From JAHRVQ01 sp963976815 (lineage in GTDB: Bacteria > Pseudomonadota > Gammaproteobacteria > Pseudomonadales > Azotimanducaceae): a stretch of DNA of 64,000 nucleotides. Below are positions 35,014 through 43,597 of the stretch, one piece after another; the first letter of the stretch is position 1, and every line of letters begins with the position of its first letter. Under the pieces are notes generated by a model that saw only the letters and a program-made list of their open reading frames with translations, was not told the origin of the DNA and ran no database searches. The DNA is taken from assembly GCA_963976815.1 (NCBI GenBank), contig CAXBLU010000006.1:1-64000 (forward strand), given 5' to 3'. Made by a program: the position numbers and the translations under genes.

Positions 35014-35063
35014 TTTTAAGGCATCGAATATATCATAGCGACTCATCTGTCTGTGCCTTAAAA
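35014..35063. promoter_or_regulatory. Perfect 10-bp inverted repeat in the ligase/hmgA divergent promoter
   Basis: TTTTAAGGCA (35014-35023) and its exact reverse complement TGCCTTAAAA (35054-35063) are separated by 30 bp; arm centres are 40 bp apart, about four helical turns. The pair fills the 88-bp region between the ligase and hmgA starts. It is a candidate operator for both genes, possibly bound by a dimer of dimers. No regulator gene is adjacent. Confidence 0.5.
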
Positions 35064-35094
35064 TAAAATCTAATCTGACTCCAGAGGAGCAACT

Positions 35095-36381
35095 ATGCCG
35101 GATCTCGAATACCTTTCAGGGTTCGACAATGAACACCAAACCGAAGCCGTTGCCGGTGCACTCCCGATTGGCCAGTTCAGTCCTCAACGGCATCCGTTGG
35201 GCCTATACACGGAACAGTTATCAACGACGGCTTTCACTGCACCCGGTCATTTGAACCGCCGAACCTGGTGTTATCGGATTCAACCGTCGGTGAGCCAATC
35301 GGGTTTCAAACCCTGGAATAATCATCGAATTGAATCGGCACCTATTTCGGAAATTTGTCCGCATCAGCCCCTACGTTGGTCGCCCTATCCTGGGCCAACG
35401 GAGGTCCTGGATTTTGTCGATAGTCTGCACACCATCGTAGCCAATGGGGATGTCAAAACCCAAACTGGACTGGCTGTGCATTTATACCATTGCTCAAAAG
35501 CTATGGGAGCCCGATATTTCTATACCGCTGACGGTGAGTTGCTTTTTGTTCCCGTTGCGGGGCAGATGCTGATTAACACCGAACTTGGCAAGCTACTAAT
35601 TGAACCCGGCGAGATTGCAGTCATTCCAAGGGGAATCAAATTTAAAGCGGACCCAATCACAAGCTCGTGCAACGGATACATTTGCGAAAACTACGGCGCA
35701 CCCCTGACGCTACCGGAACGGGGTCCCGTCGGTGCGAATGGTTTTGCGAATCAACGGGACTTTCAATATCCCGTTGCTGCATTCGAAGCTGGCAGCAATC
35801 AGGTTGAATTGATCGCCAAGTATTCCGGTGAGCTCTATTTCGCCACGATGGATCACTCACCCCTTAATGTTGTTGCCTGGACAGGAAACTCTGCACCCTA
35901 TAAATACAATCTCAGTCGCTTTAATGCCATGAACTCTGTCAGCTTTGATCACCCCGATCCTTCAATATTTACTGTCCTCACTTCGCCGTCAGCACTACCG
36001 GGAATTGCCAATCTAGATTTTGTGATTTTCCCCCCAAGATGGTCCGTTGCAGAACATACTTTCCGTCCGCCCTGGTATCACCGAAATGTTATGAGCGAAT
36101 TTATGGGTCTGGTAACCGGTCAGTACGACGCAAAGAAAGCTGGGTTTGAACCCGGCGGGATGAGCTTACATAATTCGATGACACCCCACGGTCCAGAAAG
36201 TGCTGTTTTTGAGAGCGGCACTAGCGCTGAGCTGAAACCCGAAAAAATCGATAACACCCTGGCCTTTATGTTTGAGTCTCGGTATGGCTTTGTGCCGACC
36301 TCTAGCGCTGCTAATAGCCCCCAGTTACAACCAGACTACGATCAATGCTGGGCAGGACTTGAGCCGCACTTTAATCGTTAG
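35095..36381 (+). CDS. hmgA: Homogentisate 1,2-dioxygenase
   Basis: A 428-residue Fe(II) dioxygenase that opens the ring of homogentisate to maleylacetoacetate in tyrosine and phenylalanine catabolism. The iron ligands align as H329 (WYHRN), E335 (SEFMG) and H365 (MTPHGPE), with spacing identical to the human enzyme (6 and 30). The N-terminus YLSGFDNEHQTEA and TAFTAPGHLNRRTW are diagnostic. A strong Shine-Dalgarno (AGAGGAG) precedes the ATG. The downstream maleylacetoacetate genes are not adjacent; a phenylalanine hydroxylase is 19 kb upstream. Confidence 0.95.
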   Translation: MPDLEYLSGFDNEHQTEAVAGALPIGQFSPQRHPLGLYTEQLSTTAFTAPGHLNRRTWCYRIQPSVSQSGFKPWNNHRIESAPISEICPHQPLRWSPYPGPTEVLDFVDSLHTIVANGDVKTQTGLAVHLYHCSKAMGARYFYTADGELLFVPVAGQMLINTELGKLLIEPGEIAVIPRGIKFKADPITSSCNGYICENYGAPLTLPERGPVGANGFANQRDFQYPVAAFEAGSNQVELIAKYSGELYFATMDHSPLNVVAWTGNSAPYKYNLSRFNAMNSVSFDHPDPSIFTVLTSPSALPGIANLDFVIFPPRWSVAEHTFRPPWYHRNVMSEFMGLVTGQYDAKKAGFEPGGMSLHNSMTPHGPESAVFESGTSAELKPEKIDNTLAFMFESRYGFVPTSSAANSPQLQPDYDQCWAGLEPHFNR

Positions 36382-36387
36382 TCCAGT

Positions 36388-36864
36388 TCAATCAAAGAGT
36401 TTAGTATCGATACTATCTCTGGTGATTCGAGCTCGAAAGGGTTCAAGTTTTGCGTAGGCGGGGCGACCTATGTCGAGTAGCTGCTTTTTTTTGTTGTATC
36501 GAACATGAATTGCACCGGTACTTCCGGGTTCGCTTAATATTCTACGGGTCGATCTCTCCAGAATATAGGCAGGACCACCCCCAGGCGCCTGGGAAAGTCC
36601 ACCGGGATCGAAACGCTCAAGCCACCCCTGGGCGTTTGTGGGTAGCGTCGAATTTAGGCCCAGGGCAACTCTTGTTGTGTCTTTAGCAAACTCGTCTCTG
36701 GATAGTCTCACCGCATATTCATAGGCGGAATTCACCTTACTCATTTGCGCCGTTTCTATATAACCACGATAAGCTGGGATACCAACCGCCGATACAACGC
36801 CGAGAACTGCAATCACAATCAGCAATTCAATTAGCGAAAACCCGGCACCTGGGCGGTATCTCAT
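36388..36864 (-). CDS. Type IV-type prepilin-like protein
   Basis: A 158-residue protein with a prepilin leader (MRYRPGAG) cut before FSLIELLIVIAVLGVVSA, giving the usual Phe1 and Glu5. About 30 hydrophobic residues form the pilin helix, followed by a globular domain with no Cys pair at the C-terminus. It may be a minor pilin or a pseudopilin. No other pilus gene is near. Its start overlaps the stop of the HAMP protein by 4 bp, so these two form a unit. Confidence 0.85.
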   Translation of the reverse strand: MRYRPGAGFSLIELLIVIAVLGVVSAVGIPAYRGYIETAQMSKVNSAYEYAVRLSRDEFAKDTTRVALGLNSTLPTNAQGWLERFDPGGLSQAPGGGPAYILERSTRRILSEPGSTGAIHVRYNKKKQLLDIGRPAYAKLEPFRARITRDSIDTKLFD

Positions 36865-37325
36865 TCGATCTTGTCACCCTCCTTTGCTTTCAACACGGCC
36901 GCTAACTCTTTTACAGCCAGCATCACTTCCTGCAGCTCATCATTGGGGCGTAGATTTCTGTTAGGTTCATAGTTGCCTAATTTCATTTCCTCAATGACAT
37001 ATTTGATCGCCACCTGGGGGCCCGCTATACGATGGCTGGTGATCAGGGCAAAACCGAAGGAAAAGAGGATAAAAAATCCAAAGCCCATAAAGGCGTACTG
37101 TAGGGACTCAATCATCAGGTCGTTTACCTGACTCTGGCTTTGAAAAGTGAGGGATGCGCCGCTATTCATCAAGCGATTAACTTCCCCGAGCTGGGACAGT
37201 ACAACCGCACCGACAACCGAAAGAATAACCCCTCCGACGACAACATAGTACAAACTCAGCCTGAGTTGGAACTGAGGCTGCACAAACAAATTTTTGATGC
37301 TGCGCTGTTTGCTACCCATGCCCAC
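36861..37325 (-). CDS. Stand-alone two-helix HAMP protein
   Basis: A 154-residue inner-membrane protein: a membrane helix (about 22-44), a short periplasmic loop, a second helix (about 76-98) and a HAMP-like domain (HRIAGPQVAIKYVIEEM, then NDELQEVMLAVKEL). No output domain follows. HAMP domains normally relay signals across the membrane to a kinase or chemoreceptor, so a HAMP protein alone is unusual. It is translationally coupled to the prepilin gene, which hints at a role in sensing or assembly of that pilin. Confidence 0.75.
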   Translation of the reverse strand: MGMGSKQRSIKNLFVQPQFQLRLSLYYVVVGGVILSVVGAVVLSQLGEVNRLMNSGASLTFQSQSQVNDLMIESLQYAFMGFGFFILFSFGFALITSHRIAGPQVAIKYVIEEMKLGNYEPNRNLRPNDELQEVMLAVKELAAVLKAKEGDKIE

Positions 37326-37397
37326 TTACTCCTGAATATCCAGACTCAGATTAACGCGACGGACTCGTTGGTGCTAGTGAATAGCGGTGACGAAAGT

Positions 37398-37425
37398 ACA
37401 GCGACACCAGATTTGATGTCGCTGT
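37398..37425 (-). terminator. Intrinsic terminator-like hairpin after acyl-CoA dehydrogenase
   Basis: A perfect 9-bp stem (ACAGCGACA / TGTCGCTGT) with a 10-nt loop begins 8 nt after the acyl-CoA dehydrogenase stop on the minus strand. The sequence after the stem is ACTTTCG, a weak T-run. It would separate the dehydrogenase transcript from the HAMP-prepilin pair. Confidence 0.5.
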
Positions 37426-37433
37426 GGGCCAAT

Positions 37434-38777
37434 TTAGGCAGCAATATACTTTTCGATCACCTTCTCAAATTTATCCTGTGACTGAGCAATCAGCTTCGGC
37501 AAATGGTAGGTGGGGAAAAGGTCATCACAGGCCTCGTAGTCTCGAAGCAGCAACTTGCAGAGGTTTTCCTTATGGCTCTCTGTAGTACCGTCCATAATTC
37601 CCATATACGGTGCAGACATCCACATATCTCCCAGCGGAGTCTCATTAGACATACCCAGAGCACCATGAATATGAATCGCTCGATAGACAATATCGTGATT
37701 GACTTTGGCGGCGCTCACCTTGATTGCTGCAATTTCCATGCGAATTTCACGGGTGTACTTGCCAGTTTTATCGATGAGCCAGGCAGTGTAGAGCACATGT
37801 AAACGAAATTGTTTTAGCTGAATATAGCTATCCGCAATTTGCTCCTGCACCATTTGTTTATCGGCTAACAACTCACCTTTGGCGCGTCGGCTTAGTACTC
37901 GCTCACAGGCCATATCTAAGGCTTTGGTGCAGTTACCCACAGCTCGCATCGCATGGTGTATTCGACCACCACTCAACCGAGTCTGGGAGCCGACAAAACC
38001 AGCACCTTCTTCACCGAGTAACGCGCTCGCAGGTACTCGAACATTGTCGTAGCGAATATAGGCATGGCCACCTCGACCTCGGCTCGTGTTGTAGTTTTCC
38101 TTAAGGGGAGTACCAATCGTATGAACATTTCGTACGATCTCAACCCCAGGCAGATCAGCATCTACAATAAACATTGAGGCGCGCTCAATAAGCGGCTTGT
38201 CCGGCGCGGTAATTGCCATCACGATCAAAAAGTCTGCCGCTGCACCATTTGAGGTAAACCACTTTTCTCCGTTGATGACCCACTCATCACCGTCTCGAAC
38301 CGCAGTACACTTGAATTCACCCGGCTCCCCCGCATGGGGTTCTGTCATTGAATATGCTGAGCGTTTTTCTCCCGCTAAAAGCGGTTCTAGATATTGTTTC
38401 TTTTGTTCCTCGCTGCCGTTATGCGCGATCAATTCCATATTACCGGTATCAGGCGCCTGGCAGCCAAAGATGGTCGGACCCATGCGAGTTTTACCTAGAA
38501 TCTCGTTCAACAAACAGAGCTTAACCTGACCCAGACCTGGACCACCGAGATCCGGCCCAAGGTGAAAACCCCATAGTCCCTGGTCTTTAACCTGCTGTTG
38601 CAGGTCTTTGATATATCGACGTATTGCATTCCAACCATCTTCGTCGATGCGATTACCCTGCTTATCTGTACCCACACTCATAAATTGATCGAGGGGTTCA
38701 ATCTCTTCCGTGACAAACTTCTGAACCCAATCGATCTGTACTTGAAATTCCGGCTCTACCTCAAAATCGATAGCCAT
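37434..38777 (-). CDS. Acyl-CoA dehydrogenase
   Basis: A 447-residue FAD-dependent acyl-CoA dehydrogenase. AYSMTEPHAGEPGEFKC and EWVINGEKWFTSNGAAADF are the FAD-binding and beta-domain signatures, and IHGALGMSNETPLGDMW is the C-terminal FAD/catalytic region. It belongs to the longer branch of about 400-450 residues (ACAD10/11 C-terminal-like), whose members act on various acyl-CoAs, including branched or hydroxylated ones. The 190-bp region upstream is strikingly AT- and pyrimidine-rich on the plus strand and likely holds its promoter; I could not fix a -35/-10 pair there. Confidence 0.92.
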   Translation of the reverse strand: MAIDFEVEPEFQVQIDWVQKFVTEEIEPLDQFMSVGTDKQGNRIDEDGWNAIRRYIKDLQQQVKDQGLWGFHLGPDLGGPGLGQVKLCLLNEILGKTRMGPTIFGCQAPDTGNMELIAHNGSEEQKKQYLEPLLAGEKRSAYSMTEPHAGEPGEFKCTAVRDGDEWVINGEKWFTSNGAAADFLIVMAITAPDKPLIERASMFIVDADLPGVEIVRNVHTIGTPLKENYNTSRGRGGHAYIRYDNVRVPASALLGEEGAGFVGSQTRLSGGRIHHAMRAVGNCTKALDMACERVLSRRAKGELLADKQMVQEQIADSYIQLKQFRLHVLYTAWLIDKTGKYTREIRMEIAAIKVSAAKVNHDIVYRAIHIHGALGMSNETPLGDMWMSAPYMGIMDGTTESHKENLCKLLLRDYEACDDLFPTYHLPKLIAQSQDKFEKVIEKYIAA

Positions 38778-38969
38778 TTACAATCCCCTTTTTTACTTTG
38801 TTTTAATAAAGTTGTTCTAATTAAGTTGCTTTATAGTTTGTTCGGAAAATTATCTTGGTTTCCGTTTTGTTCTTACTCTTTGTGCGTACTCTTTTTCTCT
38901 TTTTATCTATCAAGACCATGCCATTTTAATTGTTATGCTGACAACTAACCCGGTCATGAATAACTGAAA

Positions 38970-39698
38970 CTAATAGTTAGCTACAGTGTTCTCGAAGACA
39001 AACCCTTCACCACCGAGTATCAGCCGATGCCGATCGCCCTGCTCATCGGTATTGCCGGATTCGTAAGCCGAGTCTCCCGACCAAATGGCCACCCGCTCGC
39101 CTGCACCATTCTTCAAAATTTTTGTCTCGTAATACTTGGCAGGTTCGTCCCGAAGAAAGCTCATCAACTCGTTCATCCGCTCATACTGTGCCAACTGATA
39201 CAGGGTGATCCAGGTTGGTGGTGCGAGATCAATTTCTCCCGCGGCGTGCTTGGTATGGGCATCAGCAGGACGAATCCACTGGTACTTTAGAATTTCGCCG
39301 CCATCCACTTGTATCTCATCATCGTCATCCAAAGGCGCAAGAAAGAACCAGGTTGCGTAACGCTTCGGAGTACTCGCCGGCGGTGTCCAATGGGCGAACC
39401 AGACAAATTCATCACTACTCAGTTTCAACCCCGCTTCTTCAGCGGTTTCTCTTACCGCTGCGTTTTTCGCTGCCTCTAGCGAATCCTGAGCACCCCGATG
39501 ATCCTCGTCATCCACACGTCCGCCGGGAAATACCCACATCCCGCCAAAGCTGATATTTGCAGTCTTTTTTAGCATCAAGACCTCAAGATGGGGTCTCTCC
39601 CTGACCAGAACAACCGTCGCTGCTGGGATTGCGGGTTCAGCAGAAGTTTTACTCAGGTCACCGTAAATATCGTTTCGATGTATGATTTTGTCACTCAC
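38970..39698 (-). CDS. NUDIX hydrolase (NUDT19-like)
   Basis: A 242-residue NUDIX hydrolase. The start is GTG 39698, which forms a GTGA overlap with the upstream MAPEG stop; a longer frame lies wholly inside that gene. The Nudix box is WVFPGGRVDDED followed after a short insertion by AAVRETAEEAGL, the extended form seen in NUDT19-like CoA diphosphatases. HWTPPASTPKRYATWFF is also typical of that group. It could hydrolyse CoA or acyl-CoA, which suits the lipid genes around it; this is inferred. Confidence 0.85.
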   Translation of the reverse strand: MSDKIIHRNDIYGDLSKTSAEPAIPAATVVLVRERPHLEVLMLKKTANISFGGMWVFPGGRVDDEDHRGAQDSLEAAKNAAVRETAEEAGLKLSSDEFVWFAHWTPPASTPKRYATWFFLAPLDDDDEIQVDGGEILKYQWIRPADAHTKHAAGEIDLAPPTWITLYQLAQYERMNELMSFLRDEPAKYYETKILKNGAGERVAIWSGDSAYESGNTDEQGDRHRLILGGEGFVFENTVANY

Positions 39699-40093
39699 TG
39701 TTGCATCAACCCCATCACTAAAATCCAAATCGACATGCCGGTTCCAATCGCAAAGGACAGGACTCGTAAAGCCGCAATATCCATTAAATAGAAGACACCA
39801 TGCCCAACCCTCGCTGCGGCCCAAATCATAGTGGCTAACGCCCAGGAACCGCTCGGATCAACGCCACCCATCAGCGCGCCCACGTTGGCCGCGGAAAATA
39901 GTGTCAGCGCTTCCCAGGCGTTAGCTTGTGCGCCTACAACTCTGGCACCACCGTCCTTGAGTTGGTCTGCCTGCACCCGGGGCTGATTCAGTTCAACCTT
40001 GCCGAACTGGCGACTACGAAATGGTACGGAAGCACCTGCCCATATATATGGCAGCACCATACCAATGAGCAAACAAATAAGTTGCGTTGTCAT
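39695..40093 (-). CDS. MAPEG family membrane protein
   Basis: A 132-residue integral membrane protein of the MAPEG family (membrane-associated eicosanoid and glutathione metabolism) with four helices. The N-terminus LICLLIGMVLPYIWAGASVP and the motif NAWEALTLFSAANVGALMGG (with the helix-2 N-x-x-E-x-x) are typical of bacterial short members. Many bacterial MAPEG proteins have no known reaction. It overlaps the NUDIX gene downstream by 4 bp. The PhyH gene lies upstream, separated by a tandem-repeat tract. Confidence 0.85.
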   Translation of the reverse strand: MTTQLICLLIGMVLPYIWAGASVPFRSRQFGKVELNQPRVQADQLKDGGARVVGAQANAWEALTLFSAANVGALMGGVDPSGSWALATMIWAAARVGHGVFYLMDIAALRVLSFAIGTGMSIWILVMGLMQQ

Positions 40094-40183
40094 ATTGATT
40101 CCCCTTGTTAAACCGTTCTACCTTAACTCGACCCCGGGCTACCGCCTAGTCAACATTTAGATCAACTCAAGCTTAGGTCAGCG

Positions 40184-40249
40184 ATGTTTAGGCAATGTTT
40201 AGGCAATGTTTAGGCAATGTTTAGGCAATGGTTAAGCTATGTTTAAGCT
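40184..40249. repeat. 11-bp tandem repeat, six units, at a gene 3' end
   Basis: Four perfect copies of ATGTTTAGGCA (40184-40227) are followed by two variants, ATGGTTAAGCT and ATGTTTAAGCT (40228-40249). The last unit supplies the TAA stop of the PhyH gene on the minus strand. The tract is noncoding otherwise. The unit length, 11 bp, is about one helical turn. Confidence 0.95.
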
Positions 40250-41037
40250 ATGACCGTAAACCCACCCTCAACAACATCCAACAATTGTTTCGCTTGTTCA
40301 GATAACGCCAGCACATCTGCAGGGTCGTTAGTGACCATCTGATTCTCAATTGGGCGCAGCCAACTGACAACATAACCCAGGTATAACCCAATCCGGGTCA
40401 TTGCATCGGTATTCGCACCGCCGGAGTGAATCACGTTGCCGGAGTAAAATAGTGCAGCGCCTTTTGGCATCACAGCCTGACAAATCTCCTCTGCTTCTGG
40501 CACTCTGCCTTCGGGCCACAAATGACTACCCGGCACGACTCTGGTTGCTCCATTCGTTAAGGTGAATTCAGTCAGTGCAATATTGGTACTGATCAGAATG
40601 TCGTCTTTGGTTTGTTTTTCTCTGACCTGGGCTCGGTACCAGGAGCCACCGTCCGTATGGAAGTCCTGGACGTCTTGATGCTCAGCCAAAACCATAAGCT
40701 CGGTGTTACTTAATCGAATGTCCCTGGCTTTATTGTTAGCAAGCAATAACTCCTGTGCAACATCAAGCACCCGGGGCAATGTCAGGATTTCCTCCATGGC
40801 TTTCGATTTACTGAATAAGCCATGTAACCGCTTGGTTCGACTACCATAAAAGTCTGACTTGTAACCTAGTTCATCAACACCCCAGGGCAACGCATCCAGA
40901 AAGGGCATAAAATCCCCAACAAGTTGATCACACAAATCTGAACTAATGAGAGATTCAACGATACAGGCGCCGTCCTCATTGATTGCGTCACAAATGCCTT
41001 GCTTGTCATCGGATTGAAAGTGTTTTAGTGCAACCAC
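40243..41037 (-). CDS. Phytanoyl-CoA dioxygenase (PhyH) family oxygenase
   Basis: A 264-residue Fe(II)/2-oxoglutarate oxygenase. The triad is H127 and D129 in FHTDGGSW and H204 in VIHSGGANT; VPGSHLWPEG is a typical preceding loop, and an Arg in TRIGLYLGY would bind 2-oxoglutarate. It differs clearly from the other PhyH protein at 11814-12668. Members hydroxylate lipids, natural products or polar metabolites, so the substrate is open. The stop codon lies inside an 11-bp tandem repeat. Confidence 0.87.
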   Translation of the reverse strand: MVALKHFQSDDKQGICDAINEDGACIVESLISSDLCDQLVGDFMPFLDALPWGVDELGYKSDFYGSRTKRLHGLFSKSKAMEEILTLPRVLDVAQELLLANNKARDIRLSNTELMVLAEHQDVQDFHTDGGSWYRAQVREKQTKDDILISTNIALTEFTLTNGATRVVPGSHLWPEGRVPEAEEICQAVMPKGAALFYSGNVIHSGGANTDAMTRIGLYLGYVVSWLRPIENQMVTNDPADVLALSEQAKQLLDVVEGGFTVIA

Positions 41038-41106
41038 TATTTTGCCTCTTTAGCTTAATTGTCTTTTGTTTAATATGGCTTCAAGCCGTCTACTATCGAG
41101 AGCCGC

Positions 41107-42396
41107 CTAATTCGTGCAATTAGCGCAACCCGCCTCTAACAGTAAAGTCAGCAAGGTAATCTGGATTCCAATATGTCCTTTATCATTCGTCCACCATTCA
41201 TCGGGCGAGTGAGCCTTATCACCACGGCCGCCGCGGCTCATTGTCACCGCTGGAATTCCTAGCGAGATCGGCAGGTTTGCGTCCGTTGAAGAAATTCTCA
41301 ATTCAGGTTCTATCTGAAATGCCCGGGTTGCCGCCATCGAACGTTGCACTAATGGCGCATCTGCATTTCCTTTTGCCGCAGGCCTTGTGCCTACCCGCTC
41401 CACATCAACGGTCAGTTCAGGACCCCTGGTTCGACCCTCATTCTCCTCTTTTAGTGCTTGCTGGACAGAAGCCTGTAGCACCGCATCAATTTGATCCAAC
41501 TTCGATTGATCCCCCGAGCGCATATCAATCTCCGCCCAGGACTCAAAGGGGATTGAATTGATGGAAGTACCGCCGCCAATCCGGCCGATGTTGTAACTGG
41601 TTTTTTCACCCACTCCGGTGATGCGCGGCGCATTGGCGTCAAAAATTGCGATTGCCCGCCCGAGGGCATGGTGGGGGTTCGCCAATCCGAAAGCACCCCA
41701 GGAATGTCCACCGGGTCCTAGATAGGTGACCCGGTATCGGTGGGAGCCAACCCCACCAAATACAATTCTGCTGGAACGACCACCATCTATCGCAATAAGA
41801 GAATCAATTCGATCGGCGCCCTTCCTGAATAGATGTTTTACACCACGAAGATCCCCAAGACCTTCCTCACCAACATTCCCAACAAACCAAACATCTGCTT
41901 CGGTTTGCAAGCCAGATTGCTCCATCACCCTAAGCACGGCAAGAATTGTCACCAGGCCCCGGGTATTGTCACCAATACCCGGGGCCATCATTCGATCGCC
42001 GTCAAACCTAACCGTGACATCGGTATCTGCAGGAAACACCGTATCGAGATGGGCACTCAGGACAACGGTCCGCTTACTGGTTTTGCCAGGCCGCCGTCCA
42101 ATGACGTTTCCGACCTCGTCAATCACAACATCCGTTAAGCCCGACTCAACCAACATTTCTCGAAACCGTTTGCCGCGGGCTTGTTCTTTAAATGGCGGTG
42201 CTGGAATTTCAGTGAGTTCAATTAGGTCCGAGTGCGATTGAGGCTCAATCGTGAGCACATGATTCATTGCTGATTGGACTCTATCTGCACGTTTTAATGC
42301 TTCAGCCTGTTCATCAAAGTCTGCGCCCAGGGAATCCGCCATGCCGGTCATGGGTACCAGAGCAATGGTCATCAACCACCGTTTAACAAGTTTCAT
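41107..42396 (-). CDS. M20-family metallopeptidase, exported
   Basis: A 429-residue M20 peptidase with an N-terminal signal peptide (MKLVKRWLMTIALVPMTGMA). Metal and catalytic residues are visible: LSAHLDTVF (His and Asp), PGIGDNTRGL (bridging Asp), NVGEEGLGDLRG (catalytic Glu pair) and HSPDEWW at the C-terminus. A dimerisation domain with GGTSINSIPFE sits between. Such enzymes cleave dipeptides, tripeptides or acyl-amino acids; it would act in the periplasm. It overlaps the LLM oxidoreductase start region by 4 bp and is downstream of it. Confidence 0.9.
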   Translation of the reverse strand: MKLVKRWLMTIALVPMTGMADSLGADFDEQAEALKRADRVQSAMNHVLTIEPQSHSDLIELTEIPAPPFKEQARGKRFREMLVESGLTDVVIDEVGNVIGRRPGKTSKRTVVLSAHLDTVFPADTDVTVRFDGDRMMAPGIGDNTRGLVTILAVLRVMEQSGLQTEADVWFVGNVGEEGLGDLRGVKHLFRKGADRIDSLIAIDGGRSSRIVFGGVGSHRYRVTYLGPGGHSWGAFGLANPHHALGRAIAIFDANAPRITGVGEKTSYNIGRIGGGTSINSIPFESWAEIDMRSGDQSKLDQIDAVLQASVQQALKEENEGRTRGPELTVDVERVGTRPAAKGNADAPLVQRSMAATRAFQIEPELRISSTDANLPISLGIPAVTMSRGGRGDKAHSPDEWWTNDKGHIGIQITLLTLLLEAGCANCTN

Positions 42397-43445
42397 TGTT
42401 CAGCATCCCAGGCTTTTACCAGATCGAGGCTCTCTTCCAGGGCATCTGAGCGCTCTGACCAACTCTTTCCGCCAGTACCTAGTCGGATGGTTGTCACACC
42501 TGCATCTCGATAGGCCGATAGACGTTCACGAATCATTTCCCGGGTGCCAATTAAATTGGTTTTTAGAATCATCTCATCCGGGACCCGTTGAATTGCGGCG
42601 GATTTATCTCCCTTCACCCAGAGCGCTTGAACTTCTTCTGCGGCATCTTCGTAGCCAGCACGGCGAAACGCGTCGTTATAAAAATTGGTTTTCGCGGATC
42701 CCATTCCACCGAGGGTAAATGCCATACCGGGCTTTCTAGCTTCGATCATTTTCTCCACATCGTCACCAATCTCAAACCCGACGCCAATTTGAATATCAAT
42801 ATCTGAAAGGCTTCGTCCTGCTTTCTCTGCACCCCGGCGCATGGGTTCCAAAAACACATCGGCATGTTCCGGCATAAACGACGTTCCGAGCCAGCCATCC
42901 GCAAGTTCTCCCGTTAACTCCAGGGACTTAGGACCCAGGGTGGCGAGATAAACGGGCAAATTTGGGCGGGGTGGTTGGGATAAACGAATCGGCTTACCCT
43001 CACCTCCAGGTCTTGGCAGTACATAATGTTTGCCGTCGAATTGAACCCGGTCTCCAGCAAGCCCCATTTTGACAATTTGTATGCACTCTTTAAGCCGACC
43101 GAGAGGATTTGCAAATTTAGCGCCATGCAGACCTTCCACCACCTGGGGACCACTAACACCAAGACCCAAAATAAATCGATCGTTTGACACCGTGGCCATG
43201 CTCTGACTGGTCATCGCAATCATACTCGGCACCCGGGCAGAGATTTGCAGGATGCCTGTGCCTAAACCAATGGTACTGGTTTTAGCCGCCAAATAAGCAA
43301 GGGGCACAATCGCATCCATCCCCCAGGCCTCAGCTGACCAGGCTTGATCAACACCAAATTTTTCTGCGCGTAGGGTATACGCCACAAGCTCATCCCAATC
43401 TTCACCATTGTAATAAGCACTGCCAATCGATATTGAAGTCCGCAT
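42393..43445 (-). CDS. LLM-class oxidoreductase, F420-dependent type
   Basis: A 350-residue luciferase-like TIM-barrel oxidoreductase. FGVDQAWSAEAWGMDA and TSTIGLGTGILQISARVPSM match the F420-dependent LLM branch (Mer/Adf/Fgd-like), and RFILGLGVSGPQVVEGLHG is the conserved phosphate-binding region. Whether this organism makes F420 is unknown; FMN-using members exist. It is the first gene of a pair with the M20 peptidase. A direct repeat TAAAACAGC occurs twice, 37 bp apart, in the region upstream (43474-43519, minus strand). Confidence 0.88.
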   Translation of the reverse strand: MRTSISIGSAYYNGEDWDELVAYTLRAEKFGVDQAWSAEAWGMDAIVPLAYLAAKTSTIGLGTGILQISARVPSMIAMTSQSMATVSNDRFILGLGVSGPQVVEGLHGAKFANPLGRLKECIQIVKMGLAGDRVQFDGKHYVLPRPGGEGKPIRLSQPPRPNLPVYLATLGPKSLELTGELADGWLGTSFMPEHADVFLEPMRRGAEKAGRSLSDIDIQIGVGFEIGDDVEKMIEARKPGMAFTLGGMGSAKTNFYNDAFRRAGYEDAAEEVQALWVKGDKSAAIQRVPDEMILKTNLIGTREMIRERLSAYRDAGVTTIRLGTGGKSWSERSDALEESLDLVKAWDAEQ

Positions 43446-43597
43446 TTTTCCCCCAGGGTATTTTATGTTGATAGCTGTTTTAGTGAGCCTTTATTAAAGA
43501 GCCGTTATTGGCTGTTTTATATCTAGCTGTCCTCATTATCTCTTGGTCAACTCCTGTCTCTATCTCAGCCCTGTATCGGCCCTGAATCAGCAAATTT

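Noticed and set aside
38598..38948. 116-codon plus-strand frame overlapping the acyl-CoA dehydrogenase start and AT-rich intergenic region
   Set aside because: Mostly antisense to a strong gene; hydrophobic stretch comes from pyrimidine-rich promoter DNA.
39699..39824. N-terminal extension of the NUDIX protein to 39824
   Set aside because: It lies inside the MAPEG gene; GTG 39698 gives a GTGA overlap typical of coupled genes.
40184..40249. CRISPR array
   Set aside because: Units of 11 bp abut without spacers and there are no cas genes; it is a plain tandem repeat.
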